A stretch of 64,000 nucleotides of DNA from Ustulina deusta. Taxonomy: Eukaryota; Ascomycota; Sordariomycetes; Xylariales; Xylariaceae. The notes under the pieces were generated by a model, which had not been told where the DNA came from, searched no databases, and was given only the letters and a program-made list of their open reading frames with translations. Shown piece by piece: positions 10,072-22,714 of this stretch. Every line of letters begins with the position of its first letter. Position 1 is the first letter of the stretch. The stretch is from the NCBI GenBank assembly GCA_023159155.1, contig JAJNNX010000018.1, positions 835,758 through 899,757 on the forward strand, written 5' to 3'. The translations under genes and the position numbers were made by a program.

Positions 10072-11223
10072 ATGACCACCTCATTCGCGAGCATCCCGAC
10101 GATAGATATCTCGCTGGCCAGCCATCCCGCCACGCGCCCGCGTTTACTCGCGGACCTCCGCCACGCTGTCGTCGACGTCGGCTTCCTCTACGTCTCAAAC
10201 CACGGCGTTCCCTCGGCCGTCATCTCGGATGTCGTGAGCGCACTCCCCCGGCTCTTCGGGCTCGACGAAGCGGCCAAGCGCGCCGTGGCCCTCGAGAACT
10301 CGCCGCATTTCCTCGGGTACAGCGGGGTCGGGAGCGAGACCACGGGCGGCGCCGTCGATCTGCGGGAACAGTTCGAGTTCGCGACGGAGCTGCCCGCGAC
10401 CTGGCGCGAGGGCTTGCCGTTGTACGAGTGTCTGCGGGGTCCGAACCAGGTCGGTTGTTTATTTGGTCTTCCGTTTATCTCGGCCGTGAAGCCGCGTGCG
10501 ACGGCTCTGGATACATGTCATCCCACTTACTGTGATTCATAGTGGCCGAATGGCGATGCGAAACTGCGCGGCGTCATCGAGAGATACATATCCGAGCTGT
10601 CGCAGCTGGGCGAGCGATTCCTTGATCTTGTGGCCCGAGCCCTCTCGCTGCCAAGCGGCACGTTCCAGCCGTTTCTCTCAGACCAGCACCGCCTAAAGCT
10701 CGTGCACTACCCTGAATGCTCTTCGAGCTCTTCGGGCCAGGGTGTCGGGCCACACAAGGACTCGTCGGGCTGGTGGACGTTCCTCCTGCAGGCCTCGCCG
10801 CCTGAGGTGAAAGGTCTGCAAGTGCTGAATAAAGCCGGGTCATGGGTCGATGTGCCCGTGGTAGAAGGGGCGTTTGTCGTGAATATTGGACAGGCTTTCG
10901 AGGTCGTCACGGGAGGGGTATGCAAGGCGACGACGCATCGCGTCCTCTCGGGACAGCGCGAGAGATTCAGCGTGCCGTTCTTCCAGGGGGTTAGGAGGGA
11001 TCTGACAAAGGCCGAGGCCGTTGGCACGCTAGAGGCGCACTTCGCCGGCATCAAAGGGAACGAGTCTAGCGAAGGCAGCCAGATAGACTCGGCGTTTTTG
11101 AGAGGCAAATATGACACGTGGGGCGAGTCGCAGCTTCGAACGAAGGTTCGCAGCCATCGTGAGAATGGCAAGAAATTCTACGGTGAGTTATATGAGCAGT
11201 ACATAAATGATGATATTCCCTAG
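10072..11223 (+). CDS. 2-oxoglutarate/Fe(II)-dependent dioxygenase, second paralogue in window
   Basis: Two exons, 10072-10449 and 10543-11223, joined in phase 0 by a 93-nt GT-AG intron, encode 352 residues. The DIOX_N region starts with IPTIDISL and contains DVGFLYVSNHGVP. The catalytic core has His197-x-Asp199 (GPHKDSSG), distal His258 (TTHRVLSG) and the 2OG-binding Arg267-x-Ser269 (RERFSVPFF), so all cofactor residues are present. An upstream in-frame ATG at 10045 is possible, but MTTSFASIPTID at 10072 matches how family members begin. It is only distantly similar to the dioxygenase at 2585-3970; they are not a recent tandem duplicate. The substrate is unknown. Codon usage is GC-rich in the third position, as in core genes. 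Confidence 0.9.
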
Positions 11224-12382
11224 AACTTAGGGTCTTCATTACATCTATTAGCACCTACCAAATCCGTTGCTAGGGAGCCACTCTGTCAAAAACCCCCCCT
11301 CTTTATCCCTTTATCCTGACTCAACTACCCCGTTATGAAGCCCTCGAACTTTTCCCATCCCACCTTCGCCGTGGGCATAGGGTAATCGATCTAAACGGAG
11401 ATAAAGTAGAAGCCATCGTGATGCGGTGGTAGTGATGATAGCAATGGAAAGATTGACGGCTTCGTAAAATTATAGTAGTGGGCAAAAGAAATTCCTTACG
11501 GGTGAAACCCTCCACCAGCTTCGTCTCTGCCGCCTCATCATGATCAGTCTATTCGTAGCTCTCTCTCTTGACATTTAATGTTTCTAACTTATCTCTTGGA
11601 TTATCGATTTTGGCAGTCAAATGTCAGGTGTTCGACATCTCACCTTACTGGGCACGCTTTCTTGTTCAGCAACTATCACAATAATGAGAGCATGAGATGA
11701 CAAGGACAAAATATCAGACTGTTCTGGTCATCCTTGCCGGAGGGTATATCACTTCATCCAGTTTTATACAGACGATAGTACATTGCGCCGTGCTGTATTC
11801 CCAATACAGCTACATTACGCAGGGTATAGTACCTGAAAACATTTCACGCCTTCTATATAAAAACCATACAAGCTTGCCGGAGGAACCGGTCTCCTGCAGA
11901 ATCGAAGCCTATGGTTCAAAAGATCATGTTCCTGTGAGCCGCCAGCCCAACTATGGTAAAATTAAATTGGAGGATTCTCCGCCCAGACACGTCACATGCT
12001 TCAGGCAGTTTCGTGCCATCATGTTTGATGTTTGGGAAGAGATTCCTGTTAACGCCGTTCAATGATGCCGTGTTCGAAAAGGGATGATATGTTCATTTTT
12101 GATATGCTCAAATGTAAAATGCAACCGGACGCCGTGATCATGAATACGGTGTTGAAGCAGGAAGGAACTCAAACTGCCAGCAAGATGAGCCTTGGAGCTT
12201 GGTGAGAGGGGTTGATAAGCAGAGTAGACGAAGGGGTTTGCCAAGGATGCAAGTAATATGAGGCAATAAGCTACCTCATGTGCGAAGTTTTTCAAGATTT
12301 CTTGTTGCCGCTCTTGTCTTGTCTTCAAGGTCTTCCATTCCTTGGTTGATGCCAGAGGGAAACCTTGTGCGGCTGCGTCAAG
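11224..12382. other. Intergenic region with one unsupported ORF
   Basis: This lies between the dioxygenase and the converging UPF0592 gene. An open frame at 11697-12065 (+, 122 codons, starting MTRTKYQTVLVILAGG) has a hydrophobic N-terminal segment but no recognisable family or splice context. I see nothing else here. Confidence 0.4.
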
Positions 12383-15300
12383 TTATCCGCATATCTTTCG
12401 GAAACCTTCCACGCCAAGCACTGGTACCTCGACATCTTGCAGGCCGAGGACACCTTCCTCGCGTCTTCGCTCGACGAAGCTATTGCACTCAGCAACAACA
12501 AGACTCCATTCGGCCAAGGCTCGTCCAGCATACTTAACGCTCCTGGCAAATGAACCGGTTGGCTCAACGGGGTTGACCAGATGATCTTTACCAAGGCCAG
12601 CTGCACTCCGCAAGGGTACATCGTCTTCGTGTAGATCTGTGAAACTGAGTTGCCCAGTACTCTTCCGTCTGTCTACTGGTGTGGATGCACTACTTGGCGA
12701 AGTAGGAACTTCAGAGATACCAGCATTTCTGGCCGAATCGACGAGTCCCGGGAAGGGGCTTCCCGAGACTGCGCGGGTTGGTGCCGGCGGGCCTGCCATT
12801 GGCGGTGGACTACCTCCATGTCCTTTCATAGCAATCCAAGATTGTGCTGGATTTGGTAGGCGTGGCCGAGTTAGTATGCGGTTGGGAGGAGGCATAGTTC
12901 CCGCGTTATTCCATGACAGTATAAACTTGAAGAGGTACTGGGTAGCTTCAAAAGTAGGCGAAGATCCAATACTGTCAGTATCAGAATTGACCGGGCTGGT
13001 GACACTAGTTGATATTTGAGGCGGACGGACTGCGCTTGTCCTAGATGCTGCCGTCTCTCGCCGTAAAGCCTCCAGATCGTCATTACCACCTACATTGGTA
13101 GTGGATGAGAAAATTTTGCCGAGAATAGACCAAGTCTTTTTGGCTGTGGCGGGGGTTTCTGAATTGAAAGCACTCATGGAGTCGAAGTCCGTGAGGGGAG
13201 CACCCGTCATATCTTGCCTCAGTGAAGTAGGCGAGGAGTCAAACCCCGCTGCGAATCCGGGCTGTAGAGTGGGGATTTCCGTCCTTACGATCATAAATCG
13301 CTTCCCCGGAGTTGGAAACGAAGGGGCTGTGGACGGTGGAATTTTTCCTTTCTGTTCACAATCTTGCTTTAGCCAGAGATAATGGCTCCAGACTGTCTTC
13401 AATCGAGTAAACACGAGTAGGAAAATCCTCCTGCGAACGGTTAGCATCATTGTACGGCCTTTTATAGAGAATGGCTTACGAGTCAGATTCGTTGGCACTC
13501 CCAGCATCTCGGCAGATCCGCCAACACAGAAGTCTCATATAATAAGCACGAACCATAGGGCACCAATTATTAAACAGTTTGTCGAAAGTTTCTTCGGCCA
13601 GGAGCCATTCCAAACAGGTGCGCTCCTTGCGACTCTGGTCGCTGGCAATCGTTTCCCAGATTGAAAAAAGTAATGCAAGAACCCGGATTTCAGACATCGA
13701 ATTATTGGACTCAAGAATCTTCTTACAGACCTCGAACCAAAAGGGCCAATCGATGTGGATCGTTCGGGTGCGGGGACCGTCAACGAAGTTGTTGTAGATA
13801 ACTAGAGACTCCTCGAGAAAGTCGCATATCGTAAAACAGGCATTGTGATCGAATTGTGAGGTATGTTTAACAGCTGCTTTCATCACGGCTAAGAATGACT
13901 CAGCAAAGGTACAGCGGGCACTACCAAACGACACAGACGCTTCTGATAATAGATTCTTCAGCAGAGCAACAAGCCTATTCTCGTTCATTCCTCTTAAAAT
14001 GTTGCTGTTACCTGGTCCCATCTGCAACGCCATGAGCGACGCATCGGCTCCATTGAGAGCATCCGATAGCGGGGTCTCTATGGCCGCTTGGCGATGTATA
14101 GTTGAGTCAAGAATCGAAAGTACCTGAGCGTTAACAAGAACAAATCCTGGCGCACGAGCCTTCTCGACAAGGGGCAAATCTGGGGGTATGAAGCCTTCCG
14201 CGAGGGTGAAGTAGTATTTGCAGAATATGAAGAACAGATCGCTATCGCGACCGTTCCATCTCGCTACCCAGGGTCCTGTCCAAGAGATCTTGGTTGACGC
14301 CAAAGGTGGCTGTGCAGGCTTCCGAAGAGCCTCAGATACCAAGGTGACGGAAGTCCAGCCCAATTTTTCCATGCCAGGCGGGAATAGAGCGACAATATCA
14401 TCACTTTCACCCTTGCTCCGTCGAGGGAGCTTAAATTCGTCTGCAATACGGCGCAACAAATTCGGGGTTAAACCCCATAATCGAACAAGTAGATCCGCCA
14501 CTCCAGGGGCAAAAAAGAAGGCATAAGCACAGGCCTTGCCGGCAAAGTTGACCAAGCTAACAGGAGCATGCCTGAGAGACATCTTCTCCACGACGAGTGC
14601 CATCTGGGAGACCAAGCTAGCGGTAAACATGTTTCTAACATTATGTCCAGTTGACTCGGCAAGATAAGCCGAGTCGGTGGAATGAAAGGAGCTTGTCGAT
14701 TCATTGGATTCGTTTAATCCGGGTTGGGATCTCCGACGAATACGTTCCTGAGGGTTTCTCTCGGCCAATGGACGGAATGTTGGGGTGCTCTGTCGCCATT
14801 CCGGGCGCATCATGATGTTGCTCACCGCGTCGAGCAAGATCGGTCGGTCGACTCCGGGGACAGGTGGGTGAGTTCTTACGTGGAGCATATCAAGAAGCCC
14901 AGTCCACCATTTATTGAGAATGATGGCTCTACGTTCAAGATCCTCGTGATGGAGGTTCAAGTGGAACGAATGTGAGGCATATTTTTGGAGAAAGGGCACA
15001 AGAGAGGCACGGACCAGACTCATCTTCAACGCTGTAGGCTTGGACTGAAACCTCTGAAAATCCGTCTCAAGGTTCTTAAAAGGGGACCATAGTGGATCCC
15101 GAGCGGTTGAAGAGTTTCCAGCGGCAGCAATGTCATCAGGATATGTACTGTTGCTCGTTTCGGAAGCATGCGACTTGCGAGTCTCAGTTGACGGCGGGGC
15201 TAGGCTCGTCGTCGAAGACGCTGAACTGCCTAATTCATTTGGCAACCTACCCTTTGCGTGGGCGGCGTGAGGTCGATTCTTGATTTTGCTCAAGTAATTG

Positions 15301-16061
15301 CCGATCTTGTTCAAGGATTCATTCGACCGGATACTTTCACTAGAAGACGAACCGGAACGATTCCGTGGGCCCTTCCGAAGTTTCATAACCGAGCTGTTGC
15401 TTGGGGCGCGTTCCCGGCCAAACCGCTCCTCGGGCGGCTGGGCAACCTCTTGTCTCGTATTCGGCGACGGCGACGGCGATCGTGAGGTCGAGATCCAGGA
15501 GCGCTTAGCAAAGGAGGCGAACGAGTCCGAGATGGTCTTTGGCCCATCCTGCGTAGTCGAAATTGGAGCACGAGATGCCTCCTCGGCTCGGCCAACCGTC
15601 ATGGCCTCGATCGCTGGCTGGGGCAGACACCCCAGGTCGAGAGTAGATTTGGAGGACGGCATCCACGACTGCGGGCGACTCAACATCATAGATTTCCTCC
15701 TGCCCATGCTTTCAGTCCGGGGCCTCGAGCCCCCAGAGGAATGACGGATGGAAACACCTGCAGGTTTCTCATTGGTACCATTGGGCGGCGGGTCGGAGTC
15801 GGATGTAGAAGCGGTATTGAATCTTAGACTGAGTTCGAAATCGACATCGACATCGACATCGAAGTCGACGGCTGGCACGGCGTAGACAGGGAGATCGGGC
15901 AAGCTCTTGCTGCCCCATGAAAGCGTGGGGGACGACGACGGCCGGGCGTGTGCCGGGGGAGGCGATTCTCCTTGGGATAAGGAATGCAACGATGGTGAGG
16001 GGGACGACTGCGTAGACTCGACGGCAGATGAAACCGTCGAAGTCAGGGTCGGCCCTGTCAT
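12383..16061 (-). CDS. UPF0592/DUF1765 family protein
   Basis: Two exons, 16061-13480 and 13430-12383, joined by a 49-nt GT-AG intron, encode 1209 residues. The first ~300 residues are low-complexity and Ser/Pro-rich and look disordered. The conserved body begins around residue 325 with LWSPFKNLETDFQRFQS and MSLVRASLVPFL, followed by ILNKWWTGLLDMLH, LLDAVSNIMMRPEWR, SLVNFAGKACAYAFFFAPGV and CLEWLLAEETFDKLFNNWCP. The C-terminal exon has RIFLLVFTRLKTVWSHYLW, another disordered linker, and the family-typical end GRALAEWSLVVAECNSFVER to GFRKICG. Fission yeast SPAC7D4.03c is a family member; the biochemical role is unknown. I chose the ATG at 16061 (MTGPTLTS); an in-frame ATG at 16202 exists, but its extra text looks like 5' leader. 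Confidence 0.85.
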
Positions 16062-17839
16062 CGTCTCATAGCCAGGGGTGAGTATAACACGGGAGAATGG
16101 CGGCAGGAGGTGGGCGGTGGGCGGCGGGCGTGCGAGTCCCTGGACTAGGACCCTGTAGTGGACGGTATGCAGGGGCGTACGGTACCTACGAGATGCACAC
16201 ACCTACCTGTGTAGGTACCTACCTAGGCCGCCTGGGCAGTCATTGGGCAGAGCCCATCCAGGAACGCCGCTAGCAGTCGAACACGCGTAGTGTAGCGTAG
16301 GTACCTAACCGAAGGGGTGGAATAGACTCGGGCTAGCGTACGTGGTTGACAGTGTTTCAAGGTGGAACCCAGCAACGTTCGACTGGTAAATGGTAAACAA
16401 ATAATAATCAGGACAATGACACAAACAACTGCTCTGACAAGGCTAAATGCTGCAGCGATCTTCCTGTCAGGGCTGGTGATCTGCTCGTTATTATCAACCT
16501 GAGTCGAGGGCTGCAAAATTGTGTCGTTGTTGTTGTCGTCGTCGTAGTTATTGCTATTGCTCTTTTTCTTGTTCTTCTTCCCCTTCTCGAGGTGAATGTC
16601 GAACAAGCAGAAATTGAAAAAACGATTGAAGGCAAGAAAAAAAAGCAAGTGGACCAGAGGAAAAGGAGCCGCAGGTCTTTTTACCTTTTTACGTGTAGCC
16701 TTTTATGTTAAGAGGGGCAAAATAAATTGGCGATAAATTGTTGCAGTGCCTGGACCTTGCCTACGGTCCCGACCTGCACGAGGTACCTACACTACACTGG
16801 GCTAGGTAGGTACCTAAAGTACTGTACCGCACCTATTAAAGTTACATTACAGCACCTGGGCAGCACTCATTAGGGGGGGCACTAGCGGGATTGGGTCAGG
16901 TGCCTAGCAAGCTATGGCTCCGAGGCTTTACTACGATACCTAGAGACATATATTTATTTCATTTAGCTTTCTTCTCAATTACCTAAATTATTCGACTGAA
17001 TCTGCCTTGGTGCCTCAGTAGACTAGAGCCCATACGATAGAATAGACACACGGAATGTGCTTTATATGTGCACTGGATATGCATGCAATGCGAATCATTT
17101 GATTACATCACATTTTCACCGCAGTACAAATGCATGGCGATAAGAAACTCTACAGATCCATGTTGATCATGTGTAGTAGGTTACCCCTTATATAAAATTG
17201 AACAAGAAGCAGGCTGTTCCGCATACATAAAGCATGTACTACCTACCGATGGAACTCGCTAAGTTGTACATTATGTCGTTATGGCAGCACCAAGTCTGAA
17301 TTGACTTTCCTATCCGATGAGAGCAACCCAGCGGCACACTTATCACCAAAACATCGTAGCAGTGTAGGAATACCTGTACGGGAACCAATGCCAGTGCATT
17401 GATCTCTTTCTCACGTTCCTATACTGCATGAATGCAGAATCTCGTAAGCCTAGAGTTAGGTGAAGTATGAGTAAGTTGAGAACAACCTAACATTAAGACT
17501 CAACTTTAAGTGAAGGTGATCGGCGTGAGACCAACATCTCAGTGCCGAGGTAGGTACCTACAGTAGATCAAAATATCACACTCAAGCCGAGCATGCCGTG
17601 TTAGCTACCTAGTACAGAATACATGCACTATGCGAGTTATTGGTTATTGAATTTAGAGACAGAAACGTCAGAGGAACTGTCATAGGAATGCCCGGATACG
17701 TTGGGTATTGATTCGGAGAGGCGGTACCTTTGCAGTGTACCTGAATGTAGTTGGCGGCTAGACAGACTAGAGAGATATATTATTAGGTATAGTTCATTGT
17801 AGTGTAAATAGTGTCGGGTTCTCGGTCCACATCTGTCTC
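16062..17839. other. Long intergenic region with TAGGTACCTA-type palindromes
   Basis: Contains the 5' leader and promoter of the UPF0592 gene. The palindrome-like word AGGTACCTA recurs near 16215, 16300, 16785, 16808 and 17553. An open frame at 16223-16648 (-) is low-complexity (Lys/Asn/Asp runs) and not credible as a gene. No RNA gene was seen. Confidence 0.5.
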
Positions 17840-18079
17840 TTAGTGACTTGTGAGGACAATAATATCAATGTCAGCAACTTCAGAGCCAAGGCACCAGTCA
17901 CAGAACCATTTGTCGAGGAACAACGTAGCGCTCTCTATATTGGCGAGATTAATTAAATCGGAAGCACTGCGTTCGCCCGGGCCGTGGGATGCATCAATTC
18001 TGTTTGTGATACAATGTTGACAATGTTGAGCACTTATCGTGCAAAGTACCAGCAGCTGAATTAGGTAATTTTTCCCCAT
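17840..18079 (-). CDS. Candidate small secreted cysteine-containing protein
   Basis: From the ATG at 18079 the product is 79 residues with a signal-like start MGKNYLIQLLVLCTISAQ. Mature cysteines fall in two pairs, CQHC near the new N-terminus and CDWC in LDKWFCDWCLGSEVADIDI. An in-frame ATG six codons upstream (18097) would add MEEAGE and weaken the signal. There is no recognised family. The two CxxC-like pairs could form disulfides or bind metal, but expression is unproven and a chance ORF is possible. Confidence 0.35.
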   Translation of the reverse strand: MGKNYLIQLLVLCTISAQHCQHCITNRIDASHGPGERSASDLINLANIESATLFLDKWFCDWCLGSEVADIDIIVLTSH

Positions 18080-18097
18080 CTCGCCCGCTTCCTCCAT

Positions 18098-20059
18098 GTA
18101 CAGAGCGGATGGTGTGTTTACCTACACCATCTTACTATGTACAACACGTACACGCTCTGCACCTTTACAGATCGATCTATGGTTCGCGAATTGCAACTTG
18201 CGCGTCTAACGCCGCAGCTGAACACCAACGTGCCCAGTCCATTGGACCTCGACGCTAAGAAAAAAAAAAAACTCCGAGCTGACGATCTCTTCTCCCTGCG
18301 ACAGCACACCAGTGACACCGCCTTTGCGTCTTCCCTCAGCTAATCGCGGAATCGATGCAAGCATGACGAGTCAGAGGCCGGTTGTGCATCGCCCAGGCTG
18401 ACGTGCCAGGACTATCATCGCCCGAGCCGGCAAAATGCAAGACAGCCCATTTTACGTGGCGTGGTCTGGGTACTGTTTGTTGACGTGCATTCTGCTTTCG
18501 TAGGACGCCACGGATATACCTCTACCTAACCAGTGCGGCCCAAGTGAAATTGCCTCTCTGCGGACCGGCCTGTCTTCCAAGCCGCCGCTAATCTGCCCCT
18601 AAGGTTTTGGGGAATGCTGAATTCGTCGCAGAGACGATGACAACCCAATGCGGACAAACGTCATCACGAACGACGCCCCACAGGGATGCATCAGGAAAGG
18701 CATAGGGATCTACTAGGTACGGAATGAAGAACCAGCATTTGCAGTGCCTCAAAAGGGAAAAGTCCGATGTTCTTTGGACCGGGCTTGTTCTGTTACAGGG
18801 TTCCATCTCCTCTTGCCAGCCAGCTACCTAGCACATGTAGTGCAAGTGTACTGGCTTCTGTATTGTCTGGTATAAAGGTCAGATGTACCACTCTCCGGTC
18901 ACATGAATCGGACGAGATCAGCATCAAACTTCAGACGGATGTGATGGTTGGATTATCCAAGTCAACTTGGTGTTGAGGTTTCGGGTCGGGTCCCCCGAGT
19001 CGATCTTTTCAGCATTCGCCATAGCTGGCCGCAGCCATAGTACGTGGAGCGCGTTGACATTGCAGCCAACCATGACGGTCGATGATGGCAGCTGAAAAGT
19101 TGTGTGACAAAATTAATTTGATGTCGGATTGCTGCACCACTCATGAGAGCCGAATTTCCTACGACATCGTATGTGCATGCACACATACCTATAAGATCGG
19201 GCATGATCGAGCAACCGGTCTCTCCAAAGTAATAACAACGATTTATCAATGATGCGGGTAGCAACGGGAAACCCGTGCCAGTCCTGTAGCCTCGGTTTCT
19301 GCCTAGTTGTATTGTACGTGGTCGCGGCAGAAGAGGGAGGTAAATATTTCACTGCTTGTCATAGAAGCAGGAGGCGGGTAGGCTAGGTACCAGGTACCTA
19401 CTCCGAATTGCCAACGCCGGCCCCGATGCGGCCGAATCCAACCACCCGCTCCGTTCGCCTTCTAAGTTCTTCCGGTCGCGTCCGATACCGACCAGAGCCC
19501 GAAAAGCCGTCACTGTCCAGGACAAGGAATGATGAGTCACGGAGAGCTCAGGGCTAGTGTATGGAAGTCTCGTTTAAGACTCGATATAGATTGACTCACT
19601 GAGCAATTTTTGAGAGTTGTAGGGAAGATATGGGGGAGTGCCAACATTACCCCTCACAGTGGATGCCTCTGTTCTCCATTCTTCCCACAACATCTTTAGC
19701 TTACCTCGCGCTCGCTACCTTGTAACAGAATCTGACTTCTGCTTTCAAGTGTACGTAATCAAACGTATGACTCGTAGTCCTGTCTCTTGTTCATTGGCAC
19801 ACCACACTCATACGAGATCCTCACGGCACCAAGTTATAAGAAAAGCCGAGTTAAAGGAATTGGGAGTGCAAACACGAAATTAGAATTACAAAAAAAACCC
19901 CCCCTGGTTATATCTACTTATCTTTTCCATCTAGATTCTTTCATTCCGCAAAGCTTTAGTCTTGTATGAGACCTACTACCAAGGCAATCCATCGTACCTA
20001 ACCTGGAGAATCTTCTACCTTGCGATACCGTACCACAGGTATTGAAGCCTCGAACCATC
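18098..20059. other. Long intergenic region without a supported gene
   Basis: Several open frames shorter than 105 codons overlap on both strands, but none shows a protein family, signal or consistent splicing. One (18137-18343, +) has a Lys run encoded by a 12-base A tract. The promoter of the next gene lies at the right end. Confidence 0.45.
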
Positions 20060-20558
20060 ATGGCATCAGCCAACACGAGTTCCGGCAGCAGCAGCAGCAA
20101 CAATGCTCTGGCGGACGTGAACTCTGCGACCCTGGGCGCCAAATTCCCAGAAATCACACTTCCGGACGGCAGCAAAGTCCAGACAGGGACTGTTGGGTAA
20201 TGAATAGCCTTCCCTTCCTCTACCAGCCTTACAGATGAAACCTCCATCTACATGCTTACCCTTCAAAGCCCCAACTCCCTTCCGTCAATTCTATGCCAAC
20301 TCCTTCAATTTCCATGCAAACTAACTCGCCTCCGAAACTAGCGCCCTCTTAGTCAATATCCGGGCCTACAACGCAGCACACGCAGCTAGCGACACTGCTA
20401 AAACTCGGGTGCTGGAGGCTAGTTTTGAGGTCGCTCTTCCACTTCTAGACAAGGTCGGACTCTTTGATCTATTCGCGCCGGATGAGTGGATTCAAGGCAA
20501 TAACCAGGGCCGTAAGGTTGTAGGGCAGCTGTATCAAGAGTTCAAGGCTCACAGGTAA
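20060..20558 (+). CDS. Small conserved fungal protein of unknown function (DUF7709-like)
   Basis: Two exons, 20060-20196 and 20342-20558, encode 117 residues. The GT-AG intron of 145 nt splits a glycine codon in TGTVGALLVN. After a Ser/Asn-rich start the core reads ALADVNSATLGAKFPEITLP, DGSKVQTGTVGALLVNIRAYN, then ASFEVALPLLDKVGLFDLFAPDEWIQGNNQGRKVVG. I recognise this layout from many filamentous fungi and bacteria as a single short domain; the DUF number is from memory. No signal peptide or membrane segment is present. It converges on RPF2, with 250 bp between the stops. Confidence 0.8.
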
Positions 20559-20808
20559 TAGCAAGCAATGGCGTTTCCATGAGGCAGGTTCTCGTAATAA
20601 GATGGAAGCGGACAAGCAGCTAGGGGCCTCATAGTGTACGATTAAGACTTGCCGTTCAATATTTCTAGCTCGCTCGACGGGAGAGACCTTTGTCAGATAA
20701 AGCTCCCGTGTTTTAAAAATCCCAACTCGTACCGAGGTTACAAATTGGACACCCTTTAACCTATGTAAACTGAAAGCACCGGTGGTATTGCAAGTCCTCG
20801 CATTCGAT

Positions 20809-22024
20809 CTATTTCTTTCGTCTCTTTTCGGTCTCATCATCGTCAACCACTCCAGTGCCACCTTCAAGATCCCGGTTCCGCTTCAGGCCCTTCATCTTCC
20901 TCGTTTGTAGGCCACTCAAGTCCTGTTTGCCCAGATGAATCCTACCAATCTTATCACCTATAATGTCTGTCGAGATGTTCTTCTTGGTCTTCTCCTCGCC
21001 GACCCTGGGCTTCTTCATGGCCTCCTTCCAGGCCGACTCCTCTGGTTGCTGACTACGACCTACACGAAAGTCCATCCTCTGTAACGTTGAGGTTAGCAAG
21101 CGTTGCAATTGCGAAACATGGAGTAGCGCAGAGTTGGAACAGGAGACTGACCGGACCCATCTCCTCCAACTCGATGCGTGGTAGTCTCTGTCCACTTCTC
21201 TTTGTGTCGAGAAGGTACAATCGTAAGTGAACAGCGGGCTTGACATCGTCGCCAGCCGGCTCATCAGCTGCTACAGTCACTATGTACTGTAGCCCCTCAA
21301 CATCAATCTTGCTGCTACTGGTATCGCCCTTGAACATATCTATCAGGATGCTCTTTAAAATCGTGTATTCGTTGGCGACCGGGCTATCCCAGGCCGTTCC
21401 GGAGAACAACATCATCGGCCGTAAACCGACGGCAAACTTGCGCGACTTGAACTGCGACAGCGTCCTGAAGGTTTCGGGTATTATGTGAAGCTCTATCATG
21501 TCGAGGATCTGGTTCGTTGCGAATGTTCGTGCGAAAGTGAGGGTGTTTGGGCGCTTCTTGGAACTGGATCCAAAGACCAGCAAGCTCGTATCATTCTTCT
21601 CGGAGAAGAAGATAAGCGATGAGGGGTCCTCGAATGGGTGTATATCGTTCTTCTTACTGAATTTCTTGGCCAATCTAAACAAATCAATGTTAGTCGAGAT
21701 TGACTCGACGGTCCTGAGCGATTGACTACATCTGGCATCGCTTACGGCTGTCTCAAGGAATGGAGATCTGCAAGGGCATCCTGAACGATTTGACTGCATG
21801 TCGTACCCCGACTACAAGCTTTATTAGACTCAAATACAAAGGTGGAGAGATGGAATGGGCATCGATGTACAGAAATAGCGTCGACTTGGGATTTTCGTTT
21901 ATCTTTGGCGCCTTCTTCTCAAAAGCCCTCTTGCTCCTGGCATTCTTAGGTTTTCTGCAGGAAGGTCGTTAGCAGGGGAATAACAGCATGTGGATATGAG
22001 AGCTACACACATTTCTCGGAGCAT
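20809..22024 (-). CDS. RPF2: Ribosome production factor 2, Brix-domain protein
   Basis: Nucleolar assembly factor that, with Rrs1, brings the 5S RNP into the 60S pre-ribosome. Five exons give 318 residues: 22024-22011, 21954-21871, 21811-21746, 21674-21152 and 21078-20809. The first exon holds only MLRE plus part of Ile. The start MLREIKPKNARSKRAFEKK and LFLRGTTCSQIVQDALADLH are typical. The Brix core carries PLAKKFSKKNDIHPFED, LLVFGSSSKKRPNTLTFART, VEGLQYIVTVAADEP and HLRLYLLDTKRSGQRLPRIE, then MDFRVGRSQQP and a basic C-terminal tail ending KRRKK that probably aids nucleolar targeting. Length and order match the family, and the gene looks intact. Confidence 0.93.
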
Positions 22025-22714
22025 CGTCGACACTGGAGCTGGAATTGGGTCTATTTGGTGGTTTGCATGATAACATAAAAGGAGTTTCTTGGCTGTTGAA
22101 CACTCCTGTCACATCAATTGCGCACTTGCGCTAAGCTGAAGGATGGATGGATACTCGCTGAAATATTTAAGGCGGGGAGGGTTTCTGCCGGCAGAACTCC
22201 TACGGCAACCCCACAGGCAGGAGAACAGAACCAAGCAAGCGGTGAGTGCCATTCTGCCCCACATTCTATCACTGATCAGTGGGGCTACTCATTCACAGCT
22301 GGCAAACAGCTGGCCGTACTTCCATTGGTATGACATTTTGACTTCTCTTTGCCACTCTCCAATTAGAGATTTGTTCTATTGCCTCGTACTATATTGCTCG
22401 AGCGGTCGACTCTATTACGCCGCCATAGATCGATCACGCAAAGAAATATCTATTTACGAGGATTTTTTTGTGTCTTGTTCTAAAAGGGCAGGATTGAGTC
22501 AAAATGAAAATTGAGAGGTTTTACACTGAGTGATTGTGTGAAGCACCACCGTCATCTTGTTGGACTTGCTATAAATTTCGCTACGAGATAGTAGCTTCAC
22601 TCCCCATCATTAACGATATGCAGTCTTGTATCTTCTTTCATATTGACTATATATCAACTGACCTCGCTGATACGAAGTTTATACCAAGTCTGCCCTACGT
22701 ATATACGACGGCAT
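22025..22714. other. Region between RPF2 and the alcohol dehydrogenase
   Basis: RPF2 reads away from this region and the dehydrogenase ends here, so it holds the RPF2 promoter and the dehydrogenase 3' end. An open frame at 22143-22514 (+, 123 codons) has no recognisable family and is antisense to the likely leader. I see no other gene. Confidence 0.4.

Noticed and set aside
12639..15744. Plus-strand ORFs of up to 148 codons
   Set aside because: Antisense shadows of the UPF0592 exons; no family signature.
16223..16648. 141-codon minus-strand ORF with a hydrophobic segment
   Set aside because: Low-complexity Lys/Asn/Asp runs, position in the leader of the UPF0592 gene and no family.
22143..22514. 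123-codon plus-strand ORF beside RPF2
   Set aside because: No recognisable domain; overlaps the likely RPF2 leader and promoter.
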